A DNA stretch of 64,000 bases from JADHLJ01 sp038146985 (GCA_038146985.1 JAYQSQ010000012.1:186001-250000), one strand, 5' to 3'. Positions 9,099 to 18,800 are shown, counted from the stretch's first letter. Notes: generated by a model not told the origin, from the letters alone. Program-made: numbers and translations.

Positions 9099-10394
9099 TT
9101 ACCCACCGAAGAACCGTTCCAAACGGAACGGCGCCAAATCGACCATCGTCGGCCGGCCGGTGACCATTTCCGCCGCCAGCCTGCCGGCACCCGGGCCGAT
9201 GCCGAAGCCATGGCCGCTGAAACCGGTGGCGAGATGAAAGCCCGGCAAGGACTCCACCGGCGCAATCACCGGCACCGCGTCGGGCGTGACGTCGATCAGT
9301 CCGGCCCAGGTCTCGACGATCGGCACGTCCTTCAGCGCCGGGAACAGCCGGCGGAGATTGGCCGAGGCTTCCGCGAGGATCGTCTTGCTGGGCGCCGGAT
9401 CGTTCACGCGGGTTTCCTCGAACGGGCTCGGGCCTTCCAGGTTCCAGCGCCTCGGCGTCATCAGTTCGGTATAGAACCGGTGGTCGAGGCGCAGCCGCAG
9501 CCGGTTGCGTTCCGCCCTATAGGCGGGCATGAACTTGCGCATCCAGCGCAGCGTGTCGGGGACGATCGGCGCCTCGGTCGCCGCGCCGTGAGCGACGGTA
9601 TAGCCGCCGTCCTGGCGCCGGCGGAACGCCACGTCCCGGGACCAGACGGCATGCTCGGTCACGAGCGGCGCCGGCCCGGTGCGGAACACCGAGGAGCGGA
9701 CCTTCAGTTGCGGCAGGGTAATGCCGTGGCGGGCGCAGAACAGCGACGACCACGCCCCGGTGGCGCACAGCACCGTGTCGGTGCGCACCCGGCCGAGCTC
9801 GGTCACCACGCCGGATACCCTGCCCGCCTCCGTTTCGAGACCCCGCACCGCGCATTGCGTGGCAATGGTCGCGCCAAGGCGCGTCGCGGCGCGCGCCAGG
9901 GCCGGCGCCGCCAGGCTCGGTTCCGCCCGCCCGTCGCTCGGCGTGTGCAGCGCCGCGATCCACCGGCCTGTCGCGCCCGGCAACCGCTCGTCAATGTCGC
10001 GCCGGGTCATCAGCCGCGTGTCGATCTGGTATTGCTTGGCGTGCTCCAGCCAATCCTCATAAGCGGCGACCTGTTCCGCCGTATCGGCGAGATAGAAGAC
10101 GCCGGCCTGTTTGAAGCCGAGATCCTCGCCGATCTCACCGGCCAGCCCACGCCAGATCCGAAGGCTCTCGATGATCAGCGGAATCTCCGCCGGGTCCCGG
10201 CCCTGCTGGCGCACGAAACCCCAGTTGCGCGACGATTGCTCGCCGGCGATCCGGCCCTTCTCGCACAGCACGACGGAATGCCCGTTCTTCGCCAGATAAT
10301 AGGCGGCGGCGGTACCGATGATGCCGGCGCCGATGATCACCACATCGGCGCGTCCGGGGAGTTTACGGTCGCTGAGGTCAGGCGAATCGGTCAT
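9099..10394 (-). CDS. FAD-dependent oxidoreductase, DadA/glycine oxidase family
   Basis: 431 residues from the ATG at 10394, which has AAGGGG upstream. The ADP-binding motif is VVIIGAGIIGTAAAYYLAKNG near the N-terminus, followed by LCEKGRIAGEQSSRNWGFVR, typical of DAO-family flavoproteins that oxidise amino acids or N-methylated amines. The C-terminus ends with HLATGFSGHGFGIGPGAGRLAAE, the second FAD-contacting motif. Full length and unbroken. A longer in-frame start to 10511 exists but has no family support. The amine substrate (D-amino acid, sarcosine or similar) is not fixed. Its start is only 36 bp from the divergent glycosyltransferase gene, so their promoters must overlap. Confidence 0.85.
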   Translation of the reverse strand: MTDSPDLSDRKLPGRADVVIIGAGIIGTAAAYYLAKNGHSVVLCEKGRIAGEQSSRNWGFVRQQGRDPAEIPLIIESLRIWRGLAGEIGEDLGFKQAGVFYLADTAEQVAAYEDWLEHAKQYQIDTRLMTRRDIDERLPGATGRWIAALHTPSDGRAEPSLAAPALARAATRLGATIATQCAVRGLETEAGRVSGVVTELGRVRTDTVLCATGAWSSLFCARHGITLPQLKVRSSVFRTGPAPLVTEHAVWSRDVAFRRRQDGGYTVAHGAATEAPIVPDTLRWMRKFMPAYRAERNRLRLRLDHRFYTELMTPRRWNLEGPSPFEETRVNDPAPSKTILAEASANLRRLFPALKDVPIVETWAGLIDVTPDAVPVIAPVESLPGFHLATGFSGHGFGIGPGAGRLAAEMVTGRPTMVDLAPFRLERFFGG

Positions 10395-10430
10395 TGTGAT
10401 GCCCCTTGATCCGCGGATACTCGGACAGCC

Positions 10431-11372
10431 ATGCCATCCACCCGCCGCATCCTGTTCATGTCGGTCAATTACTCGAACCCAGCCGGCGGCGTGCGCACCG
10501 TCTACCGGCATGCGGAGATCCTACGGCGTCACGGCTTCCAGGCAAGCGTGTTGCATGTGGGCGGGCCCGACCAGCTTCATTTCGAGACGAACGCCCATGT
10601 CATCCGGGCCACCGACAATCCCCCCTTCCGCGAGGACGATATTCTGGTCGTCAACGAAGACCGCAGGGAATGCCTGGATTTCGCCGCGTCGATCAACCTC
10701 ACCAAGGTGCTGTTCCTGCAGAACCATTTCTTCATGTTCGAGGGCCTGCCGGAAGGCCTCGGCTACGGTGATATCGGGATCACCCACTACCTGATCGGCA
10801 GCGCCTGGATGGCCCGGGCGATGGAAGAATTGCTCGGCCTGGAGGATGTTCCCGTCGTTCGCTATGCCATCGACAAGGCGCGGTTCTTTCCGGAAGCCAA
10901 GCGGCGCAAGATCGCCTACATGCCGCGCAAGCTCCCCCTCGCCGCGCGGTTCATCCGCCGGGCCTTCCGCCAGCGCTATCCGGAATACGCCGATATCGAG
11001 TGGGAGGAAATCTCCGGCCTTCCAGAGGCCGAGGCCGCGCGCCGGCTTCGGCAATCGGCGATCTTCCTCGCTCTCGGGCGCACCGAAGGTCTCGGCCTTC
11101 CCCCGCTCGAAGCCATGTCCAGCGGCTGTCTGCCGGTTGGCTTCCCGGGCGACGGCGGCAAGGAGTATATGACCGCGGAGAACGGTTTCTGGGTCGAACA
11201 AGAGGACATGATGGCCTGTGTCCACGCGCTGGCCGAAGCGGTTCGGGTCCTGGAACAACCGGACCGGCTCAAGGCCATGCTTGCCAATGGCGCCAACACG
11301 GCAGGCTATTACAGCATGGACGGCATGGAGGCCGATCTGCTCGCTTTTTGGGAGCAGGTGACAGCGGTCTAA
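10431..11372 (+). CDS. glycosyltransferase, family 4-like (GT-B fold)
   Basis: 313 residues. The N-terminus (ILFMSVNYSNPAGGVRTVYRHAEILRRHG) resembles the GT-B acceptor domain with its glycine loop. The C-terminal part has ALGRTEGLGLPPLEAMSSGCLPVGFPGDGG, the donor-binding E-x7-E region of GT4 enzymes. It is shorter than usual GT4 proteins (350-400). No other glycan gene is adjacent; it stands alone between a flavoprotein gene and prfC. Likely transfers a sugar in a surface glycan, but donor and acceptor cannot be inferred. Confidence 0.75.
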   Translation: MPSTRRILFMSVNYSNPAGGVRTVYRHAEILRRHGFQASVLHVGGPDQLHFETNAHVIRATDNPPFREDDILVVNEDRRECLDFAASINLTKVLFLQNHFFMFEGLPEGLGYGDIGITHYLIGSAWMARAMEELLGLEDVPVVRYAIDKARFFPEAKRRKIAYMPRKLPLAARFIRRAFRQRYPEYADIEWEEISGLPEAEAARRLRQSAIFLALGRTEGLGLPPLEAMSSGCLPVGFPGDGGKEYMTAENGFWVEQEDMMACVHALAEAVRVLEQPDRLKAMLANGANTAGYYSMDGMEADLLAFWEQVTAV

Positions 11373-11436
11373 AGTTAAAGTCTACGTTTAACACAATTTA
11401 ATAATATATTGTTTCATATATATTTTTTAAATCGCA

Positions 11437-11572
11437 CCCCCGACGAAAGTCGGGGCCGACGCCTGAGGCTTTTCACCGTGACGGGTAGCGGATCACCGGG
11501 AAGCGCGGTGAAAGTGATTGGCTAAACGTCGCCTGCAGGCGCTTCAGGCGTCGGCCCCGGCCTACGCCGGGG
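11437..11572. repeat. 136-bp nested palindromic element between convergent genes
   Basis: Three hairpins are nested here. One is CCCCGAC-gaaa-GTCGGGG at 11438-11455, one is CCCCGGC-ctac-GCCGGGG at 11555-11572, and long outer arms pair 11452-11466 with 11544-11558 without mismatch (15 bp). A weaker inner pairing (ttcaccg near 11471 with cggtgaa near 11506) completes the structure. It lies between the convergent ends of the glycosyltransferase gene and prfC, after an AT-rich run at 11390-11430. It may act as a two-way transcription barrier or be a small mobile palindromic unit. Confidence 0.75.
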
Positions 11573-11602
11573 ATTCGACCGGATTGTCAAATACAAGACC
11601 AG

Positions 11603-13193
11603 TTACGCGGTCTGTTCCCTGGTCTTCAGGAAGCGCACCTTGGGCCAGCCCTCGGATGTGTGCTGCAGATGCCAAGCGTTGCGGGCCAGGAAGACCGGCA
11701 GGTCGTCGTGATCATGGGCGAGATCGCCCTGGTTCTTGTCGACGAAGCGCTTCACCTCGGCCGGATCATCCGCGTCGATCCAGCGCGCGGTGTAAAGCGC
11801 CGCCGCCTCGAAGGCGACGGGAATGCCGTATTCGGTGCGGATGCGGTCGGCCAGGACCTCGAACTGCAGGGTGCCGACGACACCGACGATCCAGTTCGAG
11901 CCGATATTGGTGCGGAACACACGCGCGACACCCTCCTCGGCCAGTTGCGTGACCGCACGGCCCAAATGCTTGGCCCGCATTGGGTCCAGGGGCCGCACGC
12001 GCTGAAGCATTTCCGGCGCGAAACTGGGGATGCCGCTGAACCGCAGCGTCTCGCCCTCGGTCAGCGCGTCGCCGATCCGAAGATTGCCGTGATTGGGGAT
12101 ACCGATGATGTCGCCGGGATAGGCTTCCTCGGCCAACTCGCGCTCGCGGGCAAGGAACATCACCGGATTGTGCACGTTGATCTGCTTGCCGCTGCGCACA
12201 TGCTTCAGTTTCATGCCGCGCTTGAAATGTCCTGAACATAGGCGCGCGAAGGCGATGCGGTCCCGGTGCTTGGCGTCCATGTTCGCTTGGATCTTGAACA
12301 CGAAGGCAGAGACCTTGTCCTCGCCCGGCGCCACCTTGCGCTCAGCGGAAGGTTGCGGGCGCGGCGATGGCGCGAAGCTGGCGAGGCCCCGCAGCAGCTC
12401 ACGCACGCCGAAATTGTTGATCGCGCTGCCGAAATAGACCGGCGTCAGATTGCCCTCCAGGAACGGCTCCACCGCAAAGGGCGGGCAGAGGCCGCGCGCC
12501 ATCTCGACCTGCTCGCGCAATTCGGCGACGGCGCTTGCCGGCAGCAGCGCTTCGAGCTTGGGATCGTCCAGGCCGTCACAGGTAAGGCCGGGATCGGGCT
12601 CGTCCGCGCTCCCCTTCTCGACCAGCATCAGCCGGTCGTTCAGAAGGTCGTAGCATCCCTTGAAGAGCTGCCCCATGCCGATTGGCCAACTCGCCGGCGT
12701 CACCTCGATCTGGAGGGTCTGTTCGATCTCGTCCAGCAGGTCGAAAGGGTCCCGTGCCTCGCGGTCCATCTTGTTGATGAAGGTGACGATCGGCATGTCG
12801 CGCAGCCGGCAGACCTCGAACAGCTTGCGGGTCTGTTCCTGAATGCCGCGCGCGGCGTCGATCACCATGACGGCGGAATCGACCGCCGTCAGTGTCCGGT
12901 AGGTGTCTTCCGGAGAAATCCTCATGGCCCGGCGTATCGAGCAGATTGAAAGCGTGGCCACCATACTCGTAGCTCATCACCGAGGACGCGACCGAGATGC
13001 CTCGTTCCCGCTCGACCTTCAGCCAGTCGGAATGCGCGCGCCGCCGGTCGCCCCGCGCCTTGACGGCGCCGGCCATCTGAATCGCGCCGCCGAACAGCAG
13101 CAGCTTTTCAGTCAGCGTCGTCTTGCCGGCGTCGGGGTGCGAGATGATCGCGAATGTCCGGCGCCGCGAGATCTCGGTGTCGAGGGTCGCCAT
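11603..13193 (-). pseudogene. prfC: peptide chain release factor 3, one frameshift
   Basis: RF3 is the GTPase that recycles RF1/RF2 from the ribosome. About 530 residues when joined, the normal length. The first frame from 13193 carries SHPDAGKTTLTEKLL (P-loop), GISVASSVMSYEY (switch I end) and LDTPGHEDFS. The second frame continues with EDTYRTLTAVDSAVMVIDAA, NKMDRE (G4), and the rest of the protein to TAREQTA-type basic end at 11603. The switch lies at about 12911, where one extra base turns FSEDTYRTL into FSGRHLP. A single-base insertion in an otherwise perfect gene argues for a consensus error or a very recent mutation. Confidence 0.9.
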
Positions 13194-13287
13194 GATCGGT
13201 CCTGGGCGGTTGCGAGCGGCGGATATACCGCCTGGCCAGTGGAAATGCCATTAAAATGCGGCTTTTCTCGGCCGAGGCACGCGCACC

Positions 13288-13557
13288 TCAGTTCTTCGCC
13301 TTGTCCTGGGTCGCCTCCAGAGTGACCTTGCCGGCGACAATGGCGAAAACCACCTTGCCGTCACTGGCCTCGTAGGTCCATTGCTCCAACGGTCCGATCT
13401 TGTCGACCTCGTCCGGCTTGCCCAGCGCCGCTTCCAGTTGCTCGGTCGTATCGACGCCTTTCGCCTTCTTCAGGATGTCGGCCTTGGTGTCGCCGAAACA
13501 GCCGGTCAGGAACAACGCGAGGGCCAGTGTCGCGATGACTTTGAAAGACTGCCGCAT
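13288..13557 (-). CDS. small predicted lipoprotein
   Basis: 89 residues. A short basic start and a hydrophobic run lead to the lipobox LTGC (Cys20), so the mature protein should be lipid-anchored, probably in the outer membrane. The mature part is small and charged, with TTEQLEAALGKPDEVDKIGPLEQWTYEASDGKVVFAIVAGKV. This pattern, a short alpha hairpin followed by a beta sheet with W-x-Y, resembles the SmpA/OmlA (BamE-like) fold, but the match is only by eye. It stands between prfC and the divergent peptidase gene. Confidence 0.7.
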   Translation of the reverse strand: MRQSFKVIATLALALFLTGCFGDTKADILKKAKGVDTTEQLEAALGKPDEVDKIGPLEQWTYEASDGKVVFAIVAGKVTLEATQDKAKN

Positions 13558-13733
13558 GACGTGAGTTCCTTCCTGATGCGCCGCCGACGCGGGACCGCCC
13601 GCGAGAAGCGCTTATTATCCGGTGATTCTCTGAAATTCGCCACCACGGCCCGTCAAAGCGGACTTCGACGGCCCGGTGCCACGTGATAGCGTGAAGTGTA
13701 GCGTGCGCCGCACCGTCCATGGAGACCACAGCC

Positions 13734-14744
13734 ATGCCCCCCGGCCCAAGGAATGCGATTACCGATGTGCCGGGACTTTGGGTCGGCAATGCCGAGGACA
13801 ATAGGGCATGGTCCGGCGTGACGGTAGTGCTGCCCGAGCAACCCGCCGTCGCCTCCGTAGACGCGCGCGGCGGTGGCACCGGCAGCCGCGACATCGAACT
13901 TCTGCGCCCCGAGGGCACCATCGAGCAGGTTCATGCCATCGTGCTGTCCGGCGGGTCCGCCTTCGGTCTCGATGCGGCGGGCGGTACGATGTCCTGGCTC
14001 GCGGAGCGAGGACGCGGCTTTTCCATCGCTTCGACTGTCGTGCCGATCGTCCCGCAAGCAATCCTGTTCGACCTCGCGAACGGCGGCGACAAGGACTGGG
14101 GGCCTGAGCCGCCGTACTGGAGCCTCGGACACCAGGCGATCGACGGTGCTGGAAAGGATTTCCGCCTCGGCAATGCCGGGGCGGGGCTCGGCGCCAAGGC
14201 CGGGGCGCTCAAGGGTGGTCTCGGCACCGCCTCGATGGTGATAGAGGAACTCGACATCACGGTCGGTGCATTGGCGGCGGTGAATTGTGTCGGCGATACG
14301 CTTCTGCCGGACACCGGTTGTTTTTTTGCCTGGGATATGGAGATCGCGGGAGAATTCGGCGGACGGCGTCCGACCGACGGCTTCGATACCGGCGCGGTGC
14401 GCCTGCCGAAGCAGATTGGAGCGGGAGGCAACACGACGATCGCGGTTGTGGCCTGCGATGCCGTGCTCAGTAAGACCCAGGCCCGGCGCCTGGCAATCAT
14501 GGCTCAGGACGGCCTCGCCCGCGCGATCCGCCCGGCTCACACGCCCTTGGACGGCGACACGGTCTTTACTCTCGCGACCGGACACAAGACACTGAAAGAT
14601 CCGGTGCGCGACCTCGCCCTGCTGGGCGGCCATGCCGCGAACTGTCTCGCGAGAGCCATCGCGCGCGGGGTTTACGAGGCCGAAAGTCTAGGAGAGATGG
14701 TTTGCTACCGCGACATGCACAAAATCGATCCAAGCGTTGATTAA
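13734..14744 (+). CDS. P1 family peptidase (DmpA/L-aminopeptidase type)
   Basis: 336 residues from ATG 13734, chosen because GGAG at 13721-13724 is nine bases away; an in-frame ATG at 13719 overlaps that site. N-terminal nucleophile hydrolases of this family cleave themselves into two chains. The junction is visible in GAGGNTTIAVVACDA, with Thr after Asn as likely nucleophile. SGGSAFGLDAAGG and HTPLDGDTVF are further family motifs. Likely an aminopeptidase on small or beta-peptides; the substrate is unknown. Complete, and without a signal peptide, so cytoplasmic. Confidence 0.85.
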   Translation: MPPGPRNAITDVPGLWVGNAEDNRAWSGVTVVLPEQPAVASVDARGGGTGSRDIELLRPEGTIEQVHAIVLSGGSAFGLDAAGGTMSWLAERGRGFSIASTVVPIVPQAILFDLANGGDKDWGPEPPYWSLGHQAIDGAGKDFRLGNAGAGLGAKAGALKGGLGTASMVIEELDITVGALAAVNCVGDTLLPDTGCFFAWDMEIAGEFGGRRPTDGFDTGAVRLPKQIGAGGNTTIAVVACDAVLSKTQARRLAIMAQDGLARAIRPAHTPLDGDTVFTLATGHKTLKDPVRDLALLGGHAANCLARAIARGVYEAESLGEMVCYRDMHKIDPSVD

Positions 14745-14819
14745 TCGTCGTTTCGATGCCGTAGCGTCCTTTAAACGGCGCCCTTGATACCGCCCTCTAC
14801 AGCGTCTGCTACACCGACA

Positions 14820-16382
14820 ATGAAACCACCACAAGATTCCCAACCGGACCCGGCTCCCTACTACCGCATTATCACGAAACGCGTTGATGAACCGGAGCCA
14901 TCGCTTTACGTGGTCTACAGCCGAGATGCGCTCGAACCGATCCTTCGATCGGCGAAGGAGAATCCTCTGGTCGAGAATGTCACGGTCGAGGCTAAAACCG
15001 ATTGGCCCGACTTCATCGCGTGGCTGGCATCAAGAAAGACACCGATGGCGCGGTTCGAACCGGCATTGACCTGTGCGATCAAGGCACTGGTGAACGCGTT
15101 TCTCGCATCCGACCTATTGGCCGTCATCGATATCGCCAAGCCACTCGTCGCGCACGACCGTTTGTCCCGCTCCCTCGAGGTTGAATTGACGAATTTTGCG
15201 ATACGGGCCTGGGCAACCGGAAACCAGTCGAGAATTCACACGTTTTACGCGGAACTCGAAAGCCATTTACCAATGGTCTCATCTGCCGGCGCTCAATTCG
15301 AAGCGCGGCGAACAAAAACGGATAGAGGGCTGCCGCCATTTATTGAGGACCACCACGACGTTCTGCTTCGCAAGGATGGCAACCGCGCCCGTATCGTCAT
15401 GGCGATGCCCCGCTATGTCCTCTCAGTGCGAACCGGGCAAGCCACCCTGGGCCGCGAAGAGGAATTCCTCGACTACCTTCTCGTCGGCGCCGAGTCGGCG
15501 GGCCACGAGCCCCATCATATCGACACGACCAGGATCAACACCGGTCACGACCTGCCCGAATTGGGTGACGGCAATGCCTCGGTCGATTCCGCGATCGCCG
15601 AAATCCGCCGCTTCGCTCCCGACCTCGTGGTCCTTAATGCCAATTTCGTTCCGGACCCGGTTTCCGACGCAAGGCGTTTCATCGCCAAACTTCGCGAGTT
15701 AAAGGGTCTAAAGGTCGTCGGGTTGGTTCATGATTTCTACGGAAGTAGCGCGTCCGGCAAATACGCATTCTGGAAAGATTTTTGCGACCTCCTGTTGACC
15801 GTGGAACCGTCCAGCTACTTTTCAATGGCTGAGCCGGCGCTGATGAAATTGCACTTCATCCCCGCCTTTTGGCGCCGGGTCGATGGCAGCCGGGAAACAA
15901 AAAGCCTGTTCTTTTCCGGAACCCCTAGGATGGACCGACTGGCCTACACCGCCGCCCTGGCGGACGCGGGTGCGAATATCGAATGGAACTACCTCAATCG
16001 CCGCAGCCTGCAGTCGCTGACGGTCACACAGTACCGAAACGCGTTCTCCAGAAACCGTTTCGCCCTCAATTCTGGCCGACGCAAATCGTTCGCCATAACC
16101 GAGGAAGACCAGATCACCATCACAACCGGCCGTTCCTTCGAAGCGATTTTTGCCGGTTGCTGCCTCCTGGAGCGTAAAGGGTCCAGCCTCGACCATTTCT
16201 TCACGCCCGGGGAGCATTATTGTGAGTTTGACGGCGTTGAAGATCTCATGGTTCAATTTGCCGCGTTGCGCGAATATCCGGAGAGGGCGCACCGGATCGC
16301 CGATGCCGGCCGGGCGATCAGCGAAAAGTACTATACGCCTTCCGCCTTCTGGAACCTGGTCCTGCATCACCTGGATGGGTAA
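14820..16382 (+). CDS. CgeB-like glycosyltransferase (group 1 C-terminal domain)
   Basis: About 520 residues from ATG 14820; a TTG at 14784 would add 12. The first 200 residues are helical and resemble nothing I know. The middle has a Rossmann-type half (RIVMAMPRYVLSV; PDLVVLNANFVPDP; LKVVGLVHDFYGS). The C-terminal TTGRSFEAIFAGCCLLERKG..FFTPGEHYCEFDGVEDL matches the nucleotide-sugar end of CgeB/spore-coat-type glycosyltransferases, including the E-x-F loop. Isolated from other glycan genes. The long unknown N-terminal part may bind the acceptor or a partner. Confidence 0.7.
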   Translation: MKPPQDSQPDPAPYYRIITKRVDEPEPSLYVVYSRDALEPILRSAKENPLVENVTVEAKTDWPDFIAWLASRKTPMARFEPALTCAIKALVNAFLASDLLAVIDIAKPLVAHDRLSRSLEVELTNFAIRAWATGNQSRIHTFYAELESHLPMVSSAGAQFEARRTKTDRGLPPFIEDHHDVLLRKDGNRARIVMAMPRYVLSVRTGQATLGREEEFLDYLLVGAESAGHEPHHIDTTRINTGHDLPELGDGNASVDSAIAEIRRFAPDLVVLNANFVPDPVSDARRFIAKLRELKGLKVVGLVHDFYGSSASGKYAFWKDFCDLLLTVEPSSYFSMAEPALMKLHFIPAFWRRVDGSRETKSLFFSGTPRMDRLAYTAALADAGANIEWNYLNRRSLQSLTVTQYRNAFSRNRFALNSGRRKSFAITEEDQITITTGRSFEAIFAGCCLLERKGSSLDHFFTPGEHYCEFDGVEDLMVQFAALREYPERAHRIADAGRAISEKYYTPSAFWNLVLHHLDG

Positions 16383-16402
16383 GGCCGGTGAAATTCGGAT
16401 GA

Positions 16403-18025
16403 CTAAAGCTCCCGCGCCCGGTCCCGTAGCACGAACTTCTGGATCTTGCCGGTCGAAGTCTTCGGCAGCTCGCCGAAGACCACGGTTCGCGGCGCCTTGT
16501 AGTGAGCCATCTTCTCGCGGCACCAAGCGATCACCTCGGCCTCGCTCAGAGCGTCCTGGCCCGGCGCCATGGTCACGAACGCACAAGGTGTCTCGCCCCA
16601 TTTCTCGTCCGGGCGGGCGACCACGGCGGCCTCCATGATTCGGGGGTGCTTGTAGAGCGCCTCCTCGACCTCAAGCGAGGAGATGTTCTCGCCACCGGAG
16701 ATGATGATGTCTTTCGAGCGGTCCTTCACCTCGGCATAGCCGTCGGGATGCATCACCGCCAGATCGCCGCTGTGGAACCAGCCGCCGGCGAAGACCTCGG
16801 CCGAGGCGCCGGGGTTCTTCAGGTATCCCTTCATCACCGTGTTGCCGCGGATCCAGATCTCGCCCATGGTCTCGCCGTCCGGCGGCACGTCCTCGCCGGT
16901 ATCCGGATTGACCACCCGAAAGCCCTCTAGCGTCGGGTATCCAACTCCCTGGCGCGCCATCCGCGAGGCCTTGGCGTCAAGCTCCAAACCGTCCCATTCC
17001 GGCGGCCAGGCACAGATCCCGGACGGGCCGTAGGTCTCGGTCAGGCCATAGAGATGCAACACCTTGAAGCCCATCCGTTCCATCGAGGCGATCACCGCGC
17101 TCGGCGGGGCGGCGCCGCCGGTGGCGATCTCCACCGAATGGGAAAAGCTGCGTTTGGCCTCCGCCGGCGCGTGCACCAGCATGTTCAGCACGATCGGCGC
17201 CCCGCACATATGGCTGACCCTGTGCTCGTCGATCAGCTTGAAGATCAGCGGCGGGTCCACCGCGCGCAAACAGACATGGGTGCCGCCGACCGCCGTCACC
17301 GCCCAGGTGAAGGTCCAGCCGTTGCAGTGGAACATCGGCAGGGTCCAGAGATACCGGCTATGGGAGTCGAGGCCGAAGGCGATGGCATTGCCCATGGCGT
17401 TCAGGAACGCGCCCCGGTGATGGAACACGACACCTTTGGGATTGCCCGTGGTGCCGGAGGTGTAGTTCAGCGCCATGGACTCCCATTCGTCGCGTGGCCT
17501 CGCCCAGGGAGCGTCCGGGTCACCCTCCAAGAGGAAACTTTGATAGTCCGTGTCCCCCAGCATCTCCCCACTGGTGGCCAAAACGTCGTCGATGCCGACC
17601 ACCGGCGGCGGCGCCGTCATCTGGCCGAGTGCGTCCACCATCACCGCCGAGAATTCCCGGTCCACCAGCACCAGTTTCGAGCCGCCATGGTCCAGAATGA
17701 AGGCGATGGTCGCGGCATCGAGACGGTAGTTCAGCGCGTTCAGAACCGCGCCCGCCATGATCACCCCGTAATGCGCCTCCAGCATCGCCGGCGTGTTGGG
17801 CGCGATGATCGAGACCACGTCCCCTCGCCCGATGCCTCGACGCGCCAACGCAGACGCCATGCGCCGGGCCCGGGCCAGCAACTCGCGATAGGTTAGGCGA
17901 AGCTCTCCATGGATGACCGCCACCTTGTCCGGCCACGTCGCGGCCGCGCGCTCCAGGAAATCCGCCGGAGTCATCGGCGCGTAGTTGGCGTTGTTGGCGT
18001 CGAGGCCGTCCTCGTATATCGTCAT
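16403..18025 (-). CDS. AMP-forming acyl-CoA synthetase, DmdB/medium-chain type
   Basis: 540 residues. ATP-dependent ligases of this family activate a carboxylate to acyl-AMP, then to acyl-CoA. Motifs in order: LNYTSGTTGNPKGVVFHHRG (P-loop A3), LPMFHCNGWTFTW, HLYGLTETYGPSG (A5), GGWFHSGDLAVMHPDGY (A7), VKDRSKDIIISGGENIS (A8), and PKTSTGKIQKFVLR with the catalytic Lys (A10). The HCNGW and Y-G-L-T-E-T-Y-G pattern suits the DmdB-like branch (methylmercaptopropionate or medium-chain acids), which I infer but cannot prove. Unbroken. Diverges from the DsbA-like gene over a 113-bp gap. Confidence 0.86.
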   Translation of the reverse strand: MTIYEDGLDANNANYAPMTPADFLERAAATWPDKVAVIHGELRLTYRELLARARRMASALARRGIGRGDVVSIIAPNTPAMLEAHYGVIMAGAVLNALNYRLDAATIAFILDHGGSKLVLVDREFSAVMVDALGQMTAPPPVVGIDDVLATSGEMLGDTDYQSFLLEGDPDAPWARPRDEWESMALNYTSGTTGNPKGVVFHHRGAFLNAMGNAIAFGLDSHSRYLWTLPMFHCNGWTFTWAVTAVGGTHVCLRAVDPPLIFKLIDEHRVSHMCGAPIVLNMLVHAPAEAKRSFSHSVEIATGGAAPPSAVIASMERMGFKVLHLYGLTETYGPSGICAWPPEWDGLELDAKASRMARQGVGYPTLEGFRVVNPDTGEDVPPDGETMGEIWIRGNTVMKGYLKNPGASAEVFAGGWFHSGDLAVMHPDGYAEVKDRSKDIIISGGENISSLEVEEALYKHPRIMEAAVVARPDEKWGETPCAFVTMAPGQDALSEAEVIAWCREKMAHYKAPRTVVFGELPKTSTGKIQKFVLRDRAREL

Positions 18026-18138
18026 CGCATGATCTTCCCGAGGCTGCGCGGGGCGGGTTTCGATCGGAACCTTGGTACCAGAGTCACTGTATACCGGGGC
18101 CGTGCTCCGGTCGAAAACCGAAAACCGGAGCTTGTGCG

Positions 18139-18792
18139 ATGTCGACGATCCGGATTGACCTGTTTTCCGATGTGATTTGCCCCTGGTGCTTCATCGGCAA
18201 GCGGCGCCTGGAAAAAGCGCTGGCGGCTCGCCCGGACCGGCCGGTCGCCATTCAATGGCGGGCCTTTCAGCTCAACCCCGACATGCCGCGCGACGGCATG
18301 CTGCGCCAGCACTATGTCGAAGCGAAGTTCGGCGGCCCGGAGCGTGCGAATCAGATCTACGGCAATATCCGAGATGCCGGCCAGACCGTCGGCCTCGACT
18401 TCGCTTTCGAGAAGATCAAACGCACCCCGAACACGGTCAGGGCGCACCGGCTGATTTATTGGGCCACCCATCTGGAACAGGCCGATCCGCTGGTCGAAAA
18501 CCTGTTCCGTGCCTATTTCTTCGACGGCCGGGACATCGGATCGACCGAAGTGCTCGCCGAGATCGCCGGGGAAACCGGCCTCGACGGCGAAGCGGCGCGA
18601 GCCTATCTCGCGGGGGAACACGGTCTGCACGAAGTCGCGGCCGAAACCCGCTATGCCTACGAGAACGGCATCACCGGTGTCCCCTGCTTCATCTTCAACC
18701 GGCGCTACGCGGTCGCCGGAGCCCAGGACCCCGAGGCGTTTTTCCCGCTCTTCGACCTGCAGGCGGAGGAGCATCTGGGCGCCGCGGAATAG
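18139..18792 (+). CDS. DsbA/FrnE-like thioredoxin-fold oxidoreductase
   Basis: 217 residues, no signal peptide. The active site CPWCFIGKRRLEKAL sits at about residue 14-28, as in FrnE and in 2-hydroxychromene-2-carboxylate isomerase relatives; the CxxC favours a thiol oxidoreductase. Further family motifs are WRAFQLNPDMP, NTVRAHRL, and the cis-Pro loop GITGVPCFIFN. A cytosolic disulfide isomerase or glutathione-dependent isomerase role is likely. It precedes purQ by 195 bp, separated by a hairpin, so it is probably its own unit. Confidence 0.82.
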   Translation: MSTIRIDLFSDVICPWCFIGKRRLEKALAARPDRPVAIQWRAFQLNPDMPRDGMLRQHYVEAKFGGPERANQIYGNIRDAGQTVGLDFAFEKIKRTPNTVRAHRLIYWATHLEQADPLVENLFRAYFFDGRDIGSTEVLAEIAGETGLDGEAARAYLAGEHGLHEVAAETRYAYENGITGVPCFIFNRRYAVAGAQDPEAFFPLFDLQAEEHLGAAE

Positions 18793-18800
18793 AGCTGCGA

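Noticed and set aside
18086..18096. GTATAC core upstream of the DsbA-like gene
   Set aside because: The flanking bases are not symmetric, so it is not the same operator as at 7578.
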